Assembly: GCF_021018805.1 (NCBI RefSeq)
Contig: NC_086250.1
Span: 62,249,322-62,313,321 of the forward strand
From: Prinia subflava
Taxonomy: Eukaryota; Chordata; Aves; Passeriformes; Cisticolidae
Length of the DNA stretch: 64,000 bases
Reading direction: 5' to 3'
Made by a program: the position numbers and the translations under genes. The notes below the pieces were generated by a model, which worked only from the letters and a program-made list of their open reading frames with translations, made no database searches and was not told where the DNA came from. Positions 11,882-26,069 of the stretch are shown here, in pieces. Each line of letters opens with the position of its first letter. Within the stretch, counting starts at the first letter, position 1.

Positions 11882-14329
11882 CATATATTTTCTTAAGTGA
11901 GATTTTTATGCTTCTATATTGTTATATACTATAGGTAATAATAACCAAAATGGCCATGTACCTGCTTTCCATTTCAACCAAATTGTTCTAAAATAAACCC
12001 TGTATTTATTTATTTATTTATAAACACCCATCACTCAATGTTCCTTCACTCTAGTCCCCCCCAAAAGGGATCTATTAACAAGAGCTGCAGTTACCCTTGC
12101 CTCCAGGGACAGGTGCTAACACTTGGTAGATCAGATTTTTCCTTGAATCAGCTCAATCCATCTGCAAAAATGCTGCAGGATTACCAATACTGAAAGAGCT
12201 CCAGTGAAGAGTAGCAGCCTGCATGGGCCTTTTACCCTCCACAGGAAGCTCCTCACTGTTATGTCAATGTTAAGTCTGTAGACAGCTTAAGCACCAGTCT
12301 TGAGTGGTGCTGCTCTAACCACACATTAGCATTCAACAGGTCCTCCAGGTGGTTTAGTGCCCTTTTTGAAGTGCTGAGCATCTCACACATTTATCAGATC
12401 AGAGCTACTCAGGCAATACTCATCCTGTCAATTTTTCCTGTGTGGTCAGGCAGCAGAGTAGAACTGGAGAAATTTCAGCAGTTCTCTCCCAGAGCCATGC
12501 TGGAGCTGGAAAAACTATATTACTGTATAATTAAAAAAGATAATGACTTTCAAATTAGTTTTTATTAATAGAATTAAGCCAAATTAAGTCATAAAAGGTG
12601 TTCATAAATATGTTAATAAAATGTGTGGTATTAATGAAAAACATTCTGAAGAAACTGAATAATTTAAGAGCTGAATATTACACACTTAATTAAAGTTCAA
12701 TATTAAAATTATTAATTATCACAACTAAAATGGGCGTTAGCAGTAGTCATCAAGTCAGGTCAACAAATAGCTGTCACTATTAAAAGCATGTTGATAAATA
12801 AAATTTACTTAATAATGAGGAATTCAGAGCATTTTGACTTTGTATGACATGCTCCTAGAAAGTTGTTTCTGGTAGGCACCGAGGTTCCACTCTACGAGTG
12901 AGAGCAGGATCTTAAGCAAAACACTTGGTTTGAACTGAGTCACAAAGCTCATGAATGAGTAGTCCTGCTCTGCTTAGGGCAGAAGCTGCAGAAGCAGTTT
13001 AGTGTCTCTTCAGCAAACTTTTTAGACTGGGGGCCTTTAGGCAGTGAAGGTGCAGAGCTGACTCTGGGACCACACGTGCTGTCAGGGCTGTTGTAGTATC
13101 TGATATCTTTGGAATGCTGAGACAAATTTATCTGAAAACTCTGTAATGAGATGTTGCTCTTGCTCAACAAAATTTAACACTCTCCATGGTCACGTTTGTT
13201 AAGCATTGGTTTGAGAGTCACAGTCACAGTCATATTGTCAAAGTAAAAAAGCTTCCTTTCATTTTTTGAGGTTTTTTTTTCCCAAGCTAGGAATGATAAG
13301 CTCTGAGAAATCTGACAGAAGCCATGACCTCTGCTAATCTTTCCCTGTGGTCAGGCCACAAAGCATCAGCCATGCACCATGGGCTGGGGGGACAGAGGCA
13401 GGACTTGCAAACCCCTCTATGGACAGCCCTTGCCTTCACCTCCCCAGTGGCTGGAATAACAACAGGTTTTGGTGTCTCTCTCTGTGTGATCATTCAGACT
13501 CATCATATTTCTGGTGTCAATGAGGAGAGATTATGAGAAGCCTTGCTAGTTTAATTTAGTCTTGGGCATCACAGAGTCAGGCTCTTTGCCACAGGGATTG
13601 TGTGATCCAGGAATATTCCTGTGTGCCTCCACACTGTTCCCTTGGGTACACAGCTCCCTGTGGCAAGGATACCTTCCCAGATATGTGGGGAAGCTAACTC
13701 TGAGTAAGAACAAGTTGCAGGGATGCACTCTTGCTATTAATTGGGTTCTGTTGCAAATGAAAGGGACTGTGAGATGAGCAGTAGGAGAGAGATTTTCTGG
13801 GCTATTACTCTCCAACAGCAGAAGACTGGACTTAGTCCTATGGCAAACTGCAGAGACACAGTAAGTGTTACTGAATTCCTATTTTACCTATTTATCTGGA
13901 TTACTTGAGGAAAGGAAAAACTGATGTGGAGACAGAGGTATGGCTGTACTCTCTCAGGTCCTGTACTTTGGATGCTTATCTTCCAGTATTGTCAAACAGG
14001 GAGCCATGGAAATAAATGTCAGAAAAAGATTGGTGGGTCGGACTTTCCCCTTCTTTGGGAAGTCTGCTTGCCAGTTTATGTGAACCAAAGCAGGGATAAT
14101 ATTTGTTCATCTGTAGTTTTGCTGTAATTATCTACACTTTACACCATATTAGTAAATCTACTCCAGAATATTATATTAGAATAATTAAGCTTTAATTATA
14201 AGAGAACTTGCTCAACAACCTTATTAATAAATCTTTGCTCAGATATGGGGGGACACTGCCAATTTAGTGTGGATTAGCAGGGTTCTGCTTTAGTAATAAT
14301 ACTGAGTAGTCAACTAGGAATTTTAATCT

Positions 14330-14440
14330 TTAAAGTGCTTCTCAAGCATTAAATAATTAATCCCCAGAACACTCCCATGAGATAGGTAAGTAAATATTAC
14401 TATCCCTGTTACACAGACGGGGGAAGCCTGGGTTAGACTA
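14330..14440 (+). repeat. MIR-like SINE relic
   Basis: The stretch around CCCATGAGATAGGTAAGTA and the following ATTACTATCCCTGTTACACA, then GACGGGGGAAGCCTGGG, follows the tRNA-derived MIR core: CCTATGAGGTAGGTACT, ATTATTATCCCCATTTTACA, GATGRGGAAACTGAGG. The order and spacing match what I know of MIR elements, which occur as ancient relics across amniotes. It is heavily diverged and the ends are indistinct. Confidence 0.7.
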
Positions 14441-17400
14441 TTCAGCTAGACTGGTCTGAATCCACTGGGAGTGTGATTGCCAAAGCAGTCTTTAGGACTT
14501 GGTAGTTTTGCATTTAAAAAGTGAAGAAAAGATATTGCCTTCCTGGAAGCTCAAAGTCATTGCCACAAAACTGAAAGTCTCATGCCATGTGCCCCTCTCT
14601 CTTTCAAGACAGGGTTTTCTATTTCTGTATCAAGGGATAAAAGGTCTGCCTGTCTTTTGAAATAGAAATTTGCTATGAGACAGAAATAACTATATGCACC
14701 CACTTATACATATACATCCACTGTTATTTAATAGAAGGATGTTCTACTTTTCTGCCAGCTGCTACATATTTATTAAATACTAAAGACATGTTTGTAAAGC
14801 AGGTTTTAATATTCAATTTTGCCCTTGAATAGTTTTTACCCGTAGCAATAAAACATTCTAGAACCTTTGGGAGCCCATATTCAAATTGCCTGATGGTTTT
14901 AGACCAATTTTATTAACCAGTATATTGGTTCATTTAGTTAGGGTTTTTTTTTTCTTTTTTACACACCACAGGTTCCTGAAATTAAGTTGGTATTGCTAGA
15001 AATCAGAAGGTGGTATTGGAAATGCAGCAGGAATACGAATGAATGTTTGCAGTTCCACCAAGGTGGTCAAAGGCAAAAAGGGCGCTTTTCCAAAATGACT
15101 ATTGATTTTTGCACTCACATCAGATAAATGATATATGGGATAGTTCAAGTTTCAAATAACACCCAACCTCAGCTCTGGAGATTTATAAAATGAGCATTAA
15201 AAAAAGGATGAACTGGATTATCTGATCAGTACTCTGAACAGACAGGAGTATCTGGCTTCAAAGTACAGGCCAAGATGGTTTAGCCATTTATTAGACAAAT
15301 GTAAAAGCTTCAGACATTCTAACAGAACTAGAAAAATCACTTTGTAGCAGACTTTAAACTGGAGACTTCTGAAGGATATAACTATATTCAAACAACAACC
15401 CCACAGTATAAGCTCCCAATTTTAAATCTATTTTTTGTAAATATGAATGCTGTGGTCACTAGTAAGGGCTGCCAAACCAGTGGTGCAAGGAATCACAGGC
15501 ATGTACCATTGATCTGGAGGTACCTTTCAAACTACCTGCATCTCTCCTGTGCTGTATCTAAGTTCAAGTAAGCCTGCTGATCATCTTCCAGAAGTGATTA
15601 TTTATACAAAAGGGAACAATTCCTCTGTCTAAGATGTGGCCTTATAACAGACTGCTCTATGATATGGTAGGGCCACTCCTAAGGCATATTAGAATGGACA
15701 ATTTATCTGCTCTGCATCAGGAAATTTGACTCCTTGCTCAGTGCTCCAATGAATGCACAGCCACGTTTTTGGTTGGGATAAGCCCCATCTAAATGGGCTT
15801 TTAAAGAAAATTCTTCCCCTCCAAACTTTTTCATTAAAAAAACCTGAAATGGAGTAATTTTATAACAATCATATTTTTATTTGACATGATACTGCTTTTT
15901 AATCAAGGAAGTATTTCAGTTTTGGTGTTGACCAGAACTAAAGTTCTTTTGATTTTCTGGATATATTACTGAGAAAAAAATTCTCTTGCAACATTTCCTG
16001 ACAATAAATGAGAACCATTCACAGCTGGATGACTCTGCAAAACTAACTTTAGCTATATTATGGAGTACCAACATTTCTACTTATTTCAGAAAAAATACTT
16101 ATTTCCTGTGTATGTTTTTCTATAAGAGGAAAAATAAAGATGATGCCCAGAAAGTTGAAGTTATAAGTATGTAGAACTTGTGTTGGAACTGCAGTTCATT
16201 GGACTGAACACTGGGATTTGTAAAATGGCCTTAATGACCTCTCTGGGTTTAGTGAAGAACGAAACAGAGGTAAGGTGAGAATGCAAGGAATGGTGGAATT
16301 AACATTTTAGTGCCTGGTTGCTGAGGGCAGGAATTCTGTGAGCATCACATTTTGAATCTCAAAGGCTGGAAGACATCTTTGGATATCATTTCTTTCTATC
16401 TCCAATCTGTCTACTTCAATGTGTGAGACTGTCCTTGTAATTGTAGCAAACGTACTACATTGTGCAAAGCCAGCAGCAGACAGAGCTGAACACATCTGGA
16501 CACTGCTGTGTTTTCTGTGAGGAAAGCAATCAATAGGAAAATAGGGAAAAAAAAAGGTTTTCTTTTCCTTTGCTTTCCAGGTACCATATTTGGGCCCTGG
16601 CTCTGTATTACAAATTAGATATATCTGAACAATCTGTGCAGTTGGATCTGGGGCCATGAACAAAATTGCTTGAAATCAAGAGCAAATATCTTTGTGTAAA
16701 TTCAGATAACCACAGGGTTGAATGAGTGAGTATTGCCTTACAGCACATTTCAAAATGTGTTCAATTCTACATTAGTTATTTTGTCAAGAGGCTACACATA
16801 AATATTGTTTGAACTTCCACCTTCTTATAGTTAATATTTTTGAAAGCCAAGTGCCATAAAGAAGAGGAAAATTATGGCTTAAACTCAAAAGTTTAAGATT
16901 TTCTACCTGAAAAGTCATATTTAGAAGATAAAATTTTGTCATGAAAAAAGTGGATATATACCAGACCTTTGCACTAGTAGCAGTGTAACATGCAAAACTC
17001 ATTATTTAGGATATTAAAATAAATTTGTAGAATGCAGAGTTGCTTGGATGTCTTAGACAACCAGTTATGAAAGAAAAGTTGAACACTGTAGAAACTATTA
17101 AGTGAGCTAGCATGTAAGAAGAAGTTGGAAAATACTCTATTAACAGTTGTGAGAAACAAAATGTATTAGAAAGATAATATACATGCAGAGTTTACAAACC
17201 GTGTCTTTAGGGTGGCCCAATAAGTAGAAATATGGGGACCCATGCTTGTCACTTTTCATGCACATGGAGAGACTGGAAGGTACCATTCCTAAAGGAAGGG
17301 GAGGAACAGCCTAGGACCAATCATTAGAATTAACAGAACCAGTGACATACAGACATTTTACTATTGTTAGAGCAGAGAATTCTTAGTAAGTTTAGAACAA

Positions 17401-20400
17401 CTGAGTGAAAAGCTTATATGTAACAGGAAAGAAGTATTTCTGTAAAGCTAAGACAAATAAGCATGCTGTAAGTCTACATATTAGTGGATTATTGAAACTA
17501 CTGTACATATATATTCAGGACATAGATTCACCTGGTCTATGGATATGGAGTACATCTTGAGGTGCTTCCTGAAGGAGTCATAACAAATCAAAAGCAAAGG
17601 GTTTAATGCATTTAAGGACTGTGCCAATTTACTTGTAAGAAAAATCCTTGTATTGGTATCAACTCTGACATTTTTTGGTTTTTTTCCCGGGGTAGTGCTG
17701 AAGCAAGACACGAGAGTTTCTTCCAGGCCCTTCAGAAATGACTTATTGCTAAATAACTTGATTTATCTCTTAACCAGCAGTTTGCATATACTGAAACTTT
17801 ATTCTTCTTCCCTTAAACAGCCCAAACTGAATCTAAACTCTAGTTCTGTAAAAGCACCTGTGTGTAATGAATCCATGGGATGAGCTGTGTACACAACTTG
17901 GCATTGTGTGAAGACACAGAGATTCCAAAAACATACAACGCAGCCCCAGGCATGTCTTCTAATACAGCCAAACCAAGCAGGGGAAGTGAAGGAAAGGGAC
18001 CATCACTGTGTAGATCCATACAGCACCAACCATCACCACACAAGGCAGATTCCTTGTTCTCCAAACCTCAGCGATTCCAGTTCCCACAGCTCTGTGCATC
18101 TGTTAGTATCACAGTGTGACCTAGAATGCTTCAGGGCCAGATCCAGATGTCTGAGACAGGGCAATGGAAAAGTTTTCTAAAATCTCAGTGTAAATGGGCT
18201 GGACTCTCTAGAAGTTATAATTCCCTGCAGGAGCTCTTAAGCAACTCAAAACTTGATAAGTGAAACTTAATTGAAACCTTATATCAAACCCAGCAGATGA
18301 TTTTCTAGTCCTGAAAGTAGGAAGAGAAACAAATTAGTTTTTTCCAGATGCTCCTTGTGGGTGAAATTCAGTGGTTTTGCTCCCTCTGCACTACCAGACA
18401 GAAAGCAGCTGGGGCAGGGGGTTATGCCTTGCTGGAGGGATGGAGTCCACCTGCAGGTGCCAACCTGCCTCGGTCTTCTCCACCTTTACATCCTGTTGAC
18501 AGTCATTTGATTATAAGGCTCATTGCTTTCAGAAACTTCTAGGGTCTTCTATATTTCAATGTACCATGAGTAATAAAATCTCCAGTTAGGAAAGGCCAGG
18601 AGCAGTAAGCCAGAAAAAACAAGCTGCCAGGACTGCTGGGACTGAGAGTGAAACACCATAGGCTAGGGAACTTCCTTCAAAGACAGCTAGAGAAAAGACT
18701 AGGTGCTCCCCAAAACCCCTGCAGCTTTCCAGGGCTGATCAATTGTTAGAGATAACTTTTTGCAGAACTCATAGCTGGACAGAGAGACTGATTTGTCAGC
18801 TTTACTTCCTCTTGAACTCTACTATTTTGGGATCTTGTGAACAGTTCTCCCGCATTTTGCCTTTAAGGATGATTCTTCATCCCAATGTTTGGCTATGCAA
18901 AGTACGTGTCCTTCTCGTGGTGTTTCTATAGCTACGGCCTGAAATACATAAGCATCTGTAATGAGGCTCCCACAGTGTGAACAGACAGATTTTTAGGAGT
19001 GCTGCACACCCAATAGCTCCTGCTGAAGTCAGCAACCCCTTAGGTAGGTGCACACATGGGAAATTAGGCAGCCACTGCAAGAAATGTCTTGATCCATCAC
19101 TTTACTCAAATTGTTTTCAATGCTGGTGGGAGAAGTGCTCAGTTCTGCAGTGATGATTCTGGGTTTTGTGTCCTGTGACATGACTGAAACCTCACACTCT
19201 CTGCAGCCAGACTTCCCAGGCACTAAGTGCTTTTCAGGATCAGGATTCCCAGCAGTACTTCTAGTCTTTCTTCACATTAATATGATTTCTTAGTATGGCT
19301 TGGTTCTCTGGAGAACTCAGCTGGCAGACTATTTCTGATGAAACACGAGGCTGATGTTCTTCGGGTTTGGATGGGCTGTAATAATTCACCTCCCACGGAA
19401 GCACAGTTCCTCTGGCTATCCTTATCCTCAGCAAACATGTTCTGAGATGCTGGGTGATAAAACACCTGCTTTCAATGATTCTTTTGTTGCACCCTGCTGT
19501 GAAATCAGCTGTAGTTTTGAAGCATTAATCACACCTGAGCTCCTTTGCTTACACTCTGATGGTAGCACGCCTGCTACAAGGAGATTTCTGCCTCTGAAAT
19601 GGTATGGGCTCTTTAGCATTTGTTTTCAACCAAAATCAGCAGCTGGAATGGAGGTAAATGATGCATTTGCAGCACATTTTATTTCTTACCCTAGCTTTGA
19701 ACAGTGTTTCAGCTCAGCCAGAATGTTCCAAGATTGGAAATGGACAGATTTCCAGGCGGTATAAACTCACATAACTCATTCAGGAGATTTATACCCTCAC
19801 AGCAGCTCGTTCTTTGTTTCTTCACTAAGTGCTTTCTTGTTTTCAGCACACATTCTTTTCTTTCACAAATCACTTTCTTATTACTGATGAATTTTCCTTT
19901 ACACTGTTTTTACTGATGTCAATCACATCATCATTCAAACACTGGCATTTCTTGCACTCAAGTAGACACCACCATATTTTGTACTAACAGAAACATTGCA
20001 CTGGGGTTTAAAACACAAGGAAAGCCAAGAAGCTGAAGACTGAAGACAATAATGTGATAGTCTTGGCTGGCTGGTTTAGGTAGCTCTAGATAGGTTTTCT
20101 GCTGTGAAAACCTGTGATCTGGGTGTTGCTGCTGTTGGAGAGGGCTTTAATCACAGCATTACTAAACCTGACTTGGGAAGTCCCAGACCATTTTGTCTGT
20201 CAGGACTGAGAGAGAATATCCAGGAGAGGACCCTGGTAAACTTGTGCTATTTTTATATTTATCCCTAGGCTTCTGCTGCACACCAACATTGCAGTCCCAA
20301 TAGCAGCTCTGTCCTCCAGCCTTGCATTTTTATACTCAACTAAGTCTTATTTCCCACTGATGCTCTCCACAGCTGGACCCTGATGAGTATAAGAAATATT

Positions 20401-21419
20401 TCTGACATGTACTTGCTTAAAAAAACCCTGACTATTTCAGTAAAAAGAGCTCCAATTAGTCTTGTTATGTCTCAGCTGTGAAATTCTGGTTGAAGGAAGA
20501 GGGAGCTACTAAATATTGACTGGTTTTTCTGCTGTCCTCAGGACCACTTTGTCCTCAAGCATACTGTCACAATCTTCTCTGCATTCAGTTTTACATTATT
20601 TGGAAAAGACGTTTCTGGGGATTTTTGACAGATGTTCTTCACAGCATGATGACTTAACCTTGAGATCTGGCTTGCTTGAGATGTGGCCTCCCATTTTAAT
20701 TTGTTCTGTTTGTTAATTTCTGGTTTTAACTTCCTAGGCAGCTGCTGTTGGAATTTAAGTGCACCTTCTGTTTGTTCTCAGACTAATTCTTACACCTTTG
20801 GGAAATGATCTAGGGAGGACTTTAATTATTTCAGTTAATTTCAACAGGCATCTTCTTACTTTGCTTCCATTCTGCCTCCAGACTGGATACAATTCTAACA
20901 TTTCTCTGCTTGCACAAAGCACAGATTATGAACTGCAGACGTGCAGATGTTTTCCTTTGCTGTGATGCTTTCTGCAGGTTGTGTGTACACCATGAAGTAA
21001 CTCCTGAACACTTTTGCTCCTTTTTCAGTGCAGTAGGAAAAAGGGGCTTTCAAGCACGGCTACTTAGTTCTTCTCCTGTATGGAGCTGTAAGCTGGAGAT
21101 GCAGCTTGGAAAATGGTCTGATTAAACATTGCTGTTTAACAAACTGTTGCACTTCTTAGTAGCAACTCTTATTTCTCAGTAATCTGCATTTTTAAGCAAC
21201 TAATGCTAAGTATTCCAAATGCCTTCCCAAATGGCAAGCTTGGCTTTGAACAACACTGCAAAGTCACTGTGCTGCTTTCTGTTAGCACTAAAAGCTGTGT
21301 CTGGACTTCTAGTGGTTTATATGTATTTTCTACTCATCATCTTTTATGGAAGGGAAGATTTTTGCACATTTTGGAAGATTTGTTTTCCTAAATCAATGAT
21401 ACTTACACTGAAGGGTTTT

Positions 21420-21440
21420 TTGTTGTTGTTGTTGTTGTTT
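21420..21440. repeat. (TTG)n short microsatellite
   Basis: Six TTG or TGT units are followed by a T-rich tract. It lies inside the intron between exons F and G and has no other visible significance. Confidence 0.9.
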
Positions 21441-23039
21441 TTTGGGGTTTTTTTATTATTAATGTAGAAATTTTTAAGATTATACGAGCAATGGAAATTT
21501 ATTTTGGGTCTAAGTGCCATTTGGAACTGGGATCTTAAGAAATTCAGATTTGGAATGGGTCTGAACTGCAACAGATTCTTTGCTCATCATAGCCCTCTAG
21601 CCCTATCTTAGATTAAATTGTTTTTTGAGGAACCAGGGAACTGCTGGTATATAGTTCTGCTATTTGAGAAGGATTACTACCACTATATCAGTCCTGGATG
21701 TTTGTTTGTTCTTTTATTAAAAGTGATGCACCTCTCCCTATGAAACAGTTTTGGAAGCGACCTGAATTTCTGTTGGAGGTCTCTCTGAAAGGATTGCACA
21801 CTAGTTAAAATTGATACTAAAAGTCTTAGTATTGTTTTATCAGAGGCCCTGAAAACCATTTTGGCTTTGTTTCTACTCACCAGAAGTATAAATCATTAGC
21901 TTTATTACCAGATGAGTGGGCTATGGCCCATCTTTTCTGCCTTTATTTAGAAACTCTTGAAAGTTGTAAAAAATGCAGCATGCACTGTCTTGAGTATTGG
22001 CTTAGCCATAAAATTAGCTCTAGTTTAGAGAAGAAAAGAATGCAATTACCATGTGTATTGACAGCAGGGTAAGAACTGACTTTCAGTGCAGCTGACTTTA
22101 ACAGAGGTATTGAATTTATGTTGGCAACAAAGGCTCACCTGAAATTCTAGTTAAGATGAAGTATTTGAATTTTTATGTGGCTGTAATTTCTGATTCTAAT
22201 GGGAAAGCATTCTGGAACTTCAAAAGTAAAAGTAAAAAAGTTTAATAGCATTTTGGGCCTCCTAGCATAAAGAAGTTAAAGACTTTTCATTAAAAAATAG
22301 CCCTTTTCCTGAGAGATTTAAGGCCCAGAGGTGCACATCATACAGCTTATGTAACTACATGAAACTGTTACACCATACCAGAGATTAAGCTCCAATTTCA
22401 GTTTTAAAAAAGCTTTTTGTCTTTGAAATTACCTTTGGATAATTTATTTTTACTTTTTGTCATTTCAGTTATGAAAGAAGGTTTCTATATTGTCTAAATG
22501 ACTCGCACTTTTTGAAATACTTTAAAAGTCCCAGAAGTCCTTCTGAAACAAAACATAAGAAGAACGGATCCTGTTTTCTCACCACAGTGAGCAAAATCTC
22601 GTGTTTTAAATTCAAAATTGGGTTCTGGTTGATCATCTGTGTATTTTATCAGAGAGAATACAATGGGTGAAGTTGCCAAAGAAAGGAGCACTTTCTTGAT
22701 AATGCTTAGAGTTTCAACCTGAGCCACTCAATTGCATGGCAACAAGATCATCTGCTGTGACTCAAAATGTGCAGAGAAGTACCAATAAGGAAGAAATTCC
22801 AATAAAGGAAGAAAAGGAGAGTTTATGGGCAAATCAGCACTCCCAGCACGCTCAGAGATGTCCCCTAGGAGGTTTGTAGTGCTTCCTCCAATGCACATCT
22901 TAAAAGCCACTGCCTGTGTCGGGAGGGCAGCAGATGAAGGTGATGTACACACATGTAAGTCCACCTCTATACAGGTAAGCAACTATACTTCATGTGCTCC
23001 AGGAAATTACAATATATAAATATCTGCAACTGATACTTA

Positions 23040-23249
<210 letters not shown>

Positions 23250-25878
23250 TCAGGTAAGAAGAATATTGAGTCAGACAGAATTGCAGTAAAAGGAGGGTTT
23301 CAGGGAGAGACATATTCAATGGATCACAGGTTGCTTGAATGACAGACAGACACATCAAGATAAATTTGTTCCTGTCTATCTGAGGAATATTACTGGCAGA
23401 TCAAATAACCTCCAAAGTGGATTCTGAATATGGTATATCAAATACTGCTTGTGTTCTGCTGAAATCAGTGTAACTTGCCTCACATCTTCTGCATGTAAGA
23501 GGCTTTGTTGAATTTGATACGGTGGAATCTCTGGAACATTATCTGCGCTATTCTGTAACATGCAGTGTTGTGTGAACCTGAGAAGAACTTTGTTGCACTC
23601 GCTGTTTTCATAGAGAAAAGAGAGGTTCAAAGCACAAATATAAATTTCCATCATTTGAATTTCCAAATCTTGGTAGTAAAGTTTCACACCAAATTAAGAG
23701 TAGTTGTGAAGCATGCCCTTAAACAAAGAAAGGTTAGTGCTATGACACAGGACAAGCAGGTTTGCTGGAGTTCAAAGAGCATGCTTTGAATTACTTACCA
23801 CAGGAGCTTTTTGCTGGGAGTAAGCACAGCCTGTGGCTGAACTGTCTAGCTAGAGCAGCTGACTCCAGGGTTCTGATTATGCATTTCTGCCACTCATCTC
23901 CTGGCCAGATTTCCAGTCAGAGTTGGCTTCATTATTATTGTTCTGCTCTATTTCTACAGCAGTTAAAGGGGGCACTGATATCTGCATATCCCATCCACCC
24001 AATTACCCTGGCTTTGCTTCCAGCCTGCATGTTTTGATTCTGGCTGGCTTTCCATGCTGGAAACCTTCTCCTTCAGGAGTGGAGGAGTTGCCTTGTGCTG
24101 TGCCTGGGCAGCGCAGCACACGTGGGGAGCAGCACTGTACAGCCTGCTGGGACACCCCTTTGTGAGAGCCTTAAACAGGCAACACAGTGAGGTGGCACCT
24201 GAGCCTCGTGTTAGCAGCACCACAACTTTTGGAATTAGTGGCTTGCAGAAGCCTCCCAGCCCTCTTGGAAGGGCATCCTTAGAGAAACCCAGAGGGAGGG
24301 ATGATCTCCTGGAGCTGGTAGAGGTGCTGGTCCAGGTGATGGGCAGCTAAGAGCAGGGCATGAGGGTGTGAGTGCCTCAGCACACTTATTTGTCAGTGCC
24401 AGAGGAACACATCAATTCAGCAGGATCTTACCTGCCCCAGTGTGCACCTACAGCTTCCTCATTTCACTAAAGCAACAATGCCTACACATCCTGGAGAGGA
24501 CATTATACAGCCTTCAAGGTGATGTGCACTTTCTTTCCCTCTTACAAGACTGTCTTAACAAAACCAGCTCTTAGCTGGCCTTGGAGATTGAAATATCTTC
24601 TATTTTATATGTTGTCTTTGCTACAATTGTGCTTCTGTCAGCTAAAAGTGTAATCCTTCAGAGGTTTACCTTCTTTCCTGAGTTTGAAATATAGTATTTA
24701 CCAAATAAATGCGCCCAGTGTGACATGTCAGCACAACACCTAGCATCAAAGAAAACTGAAAAGGATGTCAAGAAGTTATCTAGTCCTTACTTTACTTACT
24801 CAGAGACAGAAAGAATGCTAGTAGAAGTACTATGTTTCTCAATAGGAATTCATAGAATTAATGCTTTGTCAATAGGAGCTGCATTCTCTCAGGATCCTGT
24901 ATGCAATCTATGCTGGTACTTTGCGTAACTAAAAAGCCTTTGATCCAAATAAAACTTATTAGCCTTGCTATTACACTTTGTAAATGCTGCAGAATTAACA
25001 GTGGGGAAAAAAATATCAAAATTATTTTGTGCAGTATTATTTTTGTAGTGCAAATTTCTTTCTCAGCTGATTTTCTCTGTTATAAAGAATGCATTTGGTT
25101 GTACCATGCAGTGCAAAATTTAAAATATTTCTGCTGGCCTTCAGGCCACACTGACACACAACACAGGTGCCCTCTGCACCATGGTGAGATCTCCCCCAGG
25201 TCTGGCCATTCAGGGCTCTCTGTATCCCCCTGACTTTTGGAGAATACATTTGGTGAACTCATGTGGAGCAAAAAGGGAAAATTTCTGTTACTACTCCTGT
25301 AACACAGACAGAAGATGGATTTGTAGCATCCCCGCAAGGATATTAGTCAGGCCAAATACAGATAAAATTCAATGAGTTTGGCAAAACCTGTTTCTAAATG
25401 TCATGAAACAATTAAACTCTGTAGAAATCCTGTAAAAATAAAGTCAGATTTTCAGGAGGCTTAAGGACAGTTCTTTTTTTTTTTTTTTTTGTGCTACATT
25501 GCCTGAGTAGACCATATTTTGCAGAAGGTATTTAAAATGTTCTTGTTAGCATGTCTTGAGAGAAGTGCCAGATTAGATCAAATGAAAGAGGTGTTTTTAA
25601 CACTCCTTGATGAATAGCTTTTAAAATTAGTACTGAAAGCTGCATAGAGAATGTACAGTCCCTCAAACAAAATCCTCTTCACTCCAGAGCAGAAAGACAG
25701 AAAGATTTTAATATAGTTTAATATGTAAAAAGGTTAAGTTAATGTCACATTTTTCCCTTGCTGTTTGCCTTCCTTCTGTTTTCACTGGTCACTATGCAGG
25801 AACTACCTTGTATTAATGTAACCTTTGCTGTATTTCTGTGAATTCGAATTTTCTTCTCTGTAGGCAGCATGTTGTTCA

Positions 25879-25950
25879 TTTGATATTTTCTTTCATTATA
25901 AAATATTGTAGTTGATTTGATATTTCCTTTTCTTATGAAATATTACGTGC
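25879..25950. repeat. Imperfect tandem duplication, period about 37 bp
   Basis: TTTGATATTTTCTTTCATTA and its continuation reappear 37 bp later with several substitutions (TTTGATATTTCCTTTTCTTA). Two AT-rich units are visible. It is probably a local replication-slippage product. Confidence 0.6.
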
Positions 25951-26043
25951 AAATAACTTGGAAAAGCTTTGAAAAAGGCTAGCATCTTGTTTATGTGACT
26001 GAAGGAGGAGAGAGAAACAAGTTTGCAAAAATTATTGTAGAAA

Positions 26044-26069
26044 TTCTGATGTAGAAATCTACATCAGAA
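26044..26069. other. Perfect 12-bp inverted repeat (hairpin)
   Basis: TTCTGATGTAGA is followed by AA and then TCTACATCAGAA, giving two perfect 12-bp arms around a 2-nt centre. Symmetry stops exactly at both ends, and no longer imperfect repeat surrounds it. It could extrude as a cruciform in DNA, though the loop is too short for a relaxed RNA hairpin without opening the inner pairs. Confidence 0.9.

Noticed and set aside
11514..11900. 128-codon plus-strand and 108-codon minus-strand open frames of FLPS or GRKE repeats
   Set aside because: They are translations of the CTTC microsatellite, with no start context or flanking coding signal.
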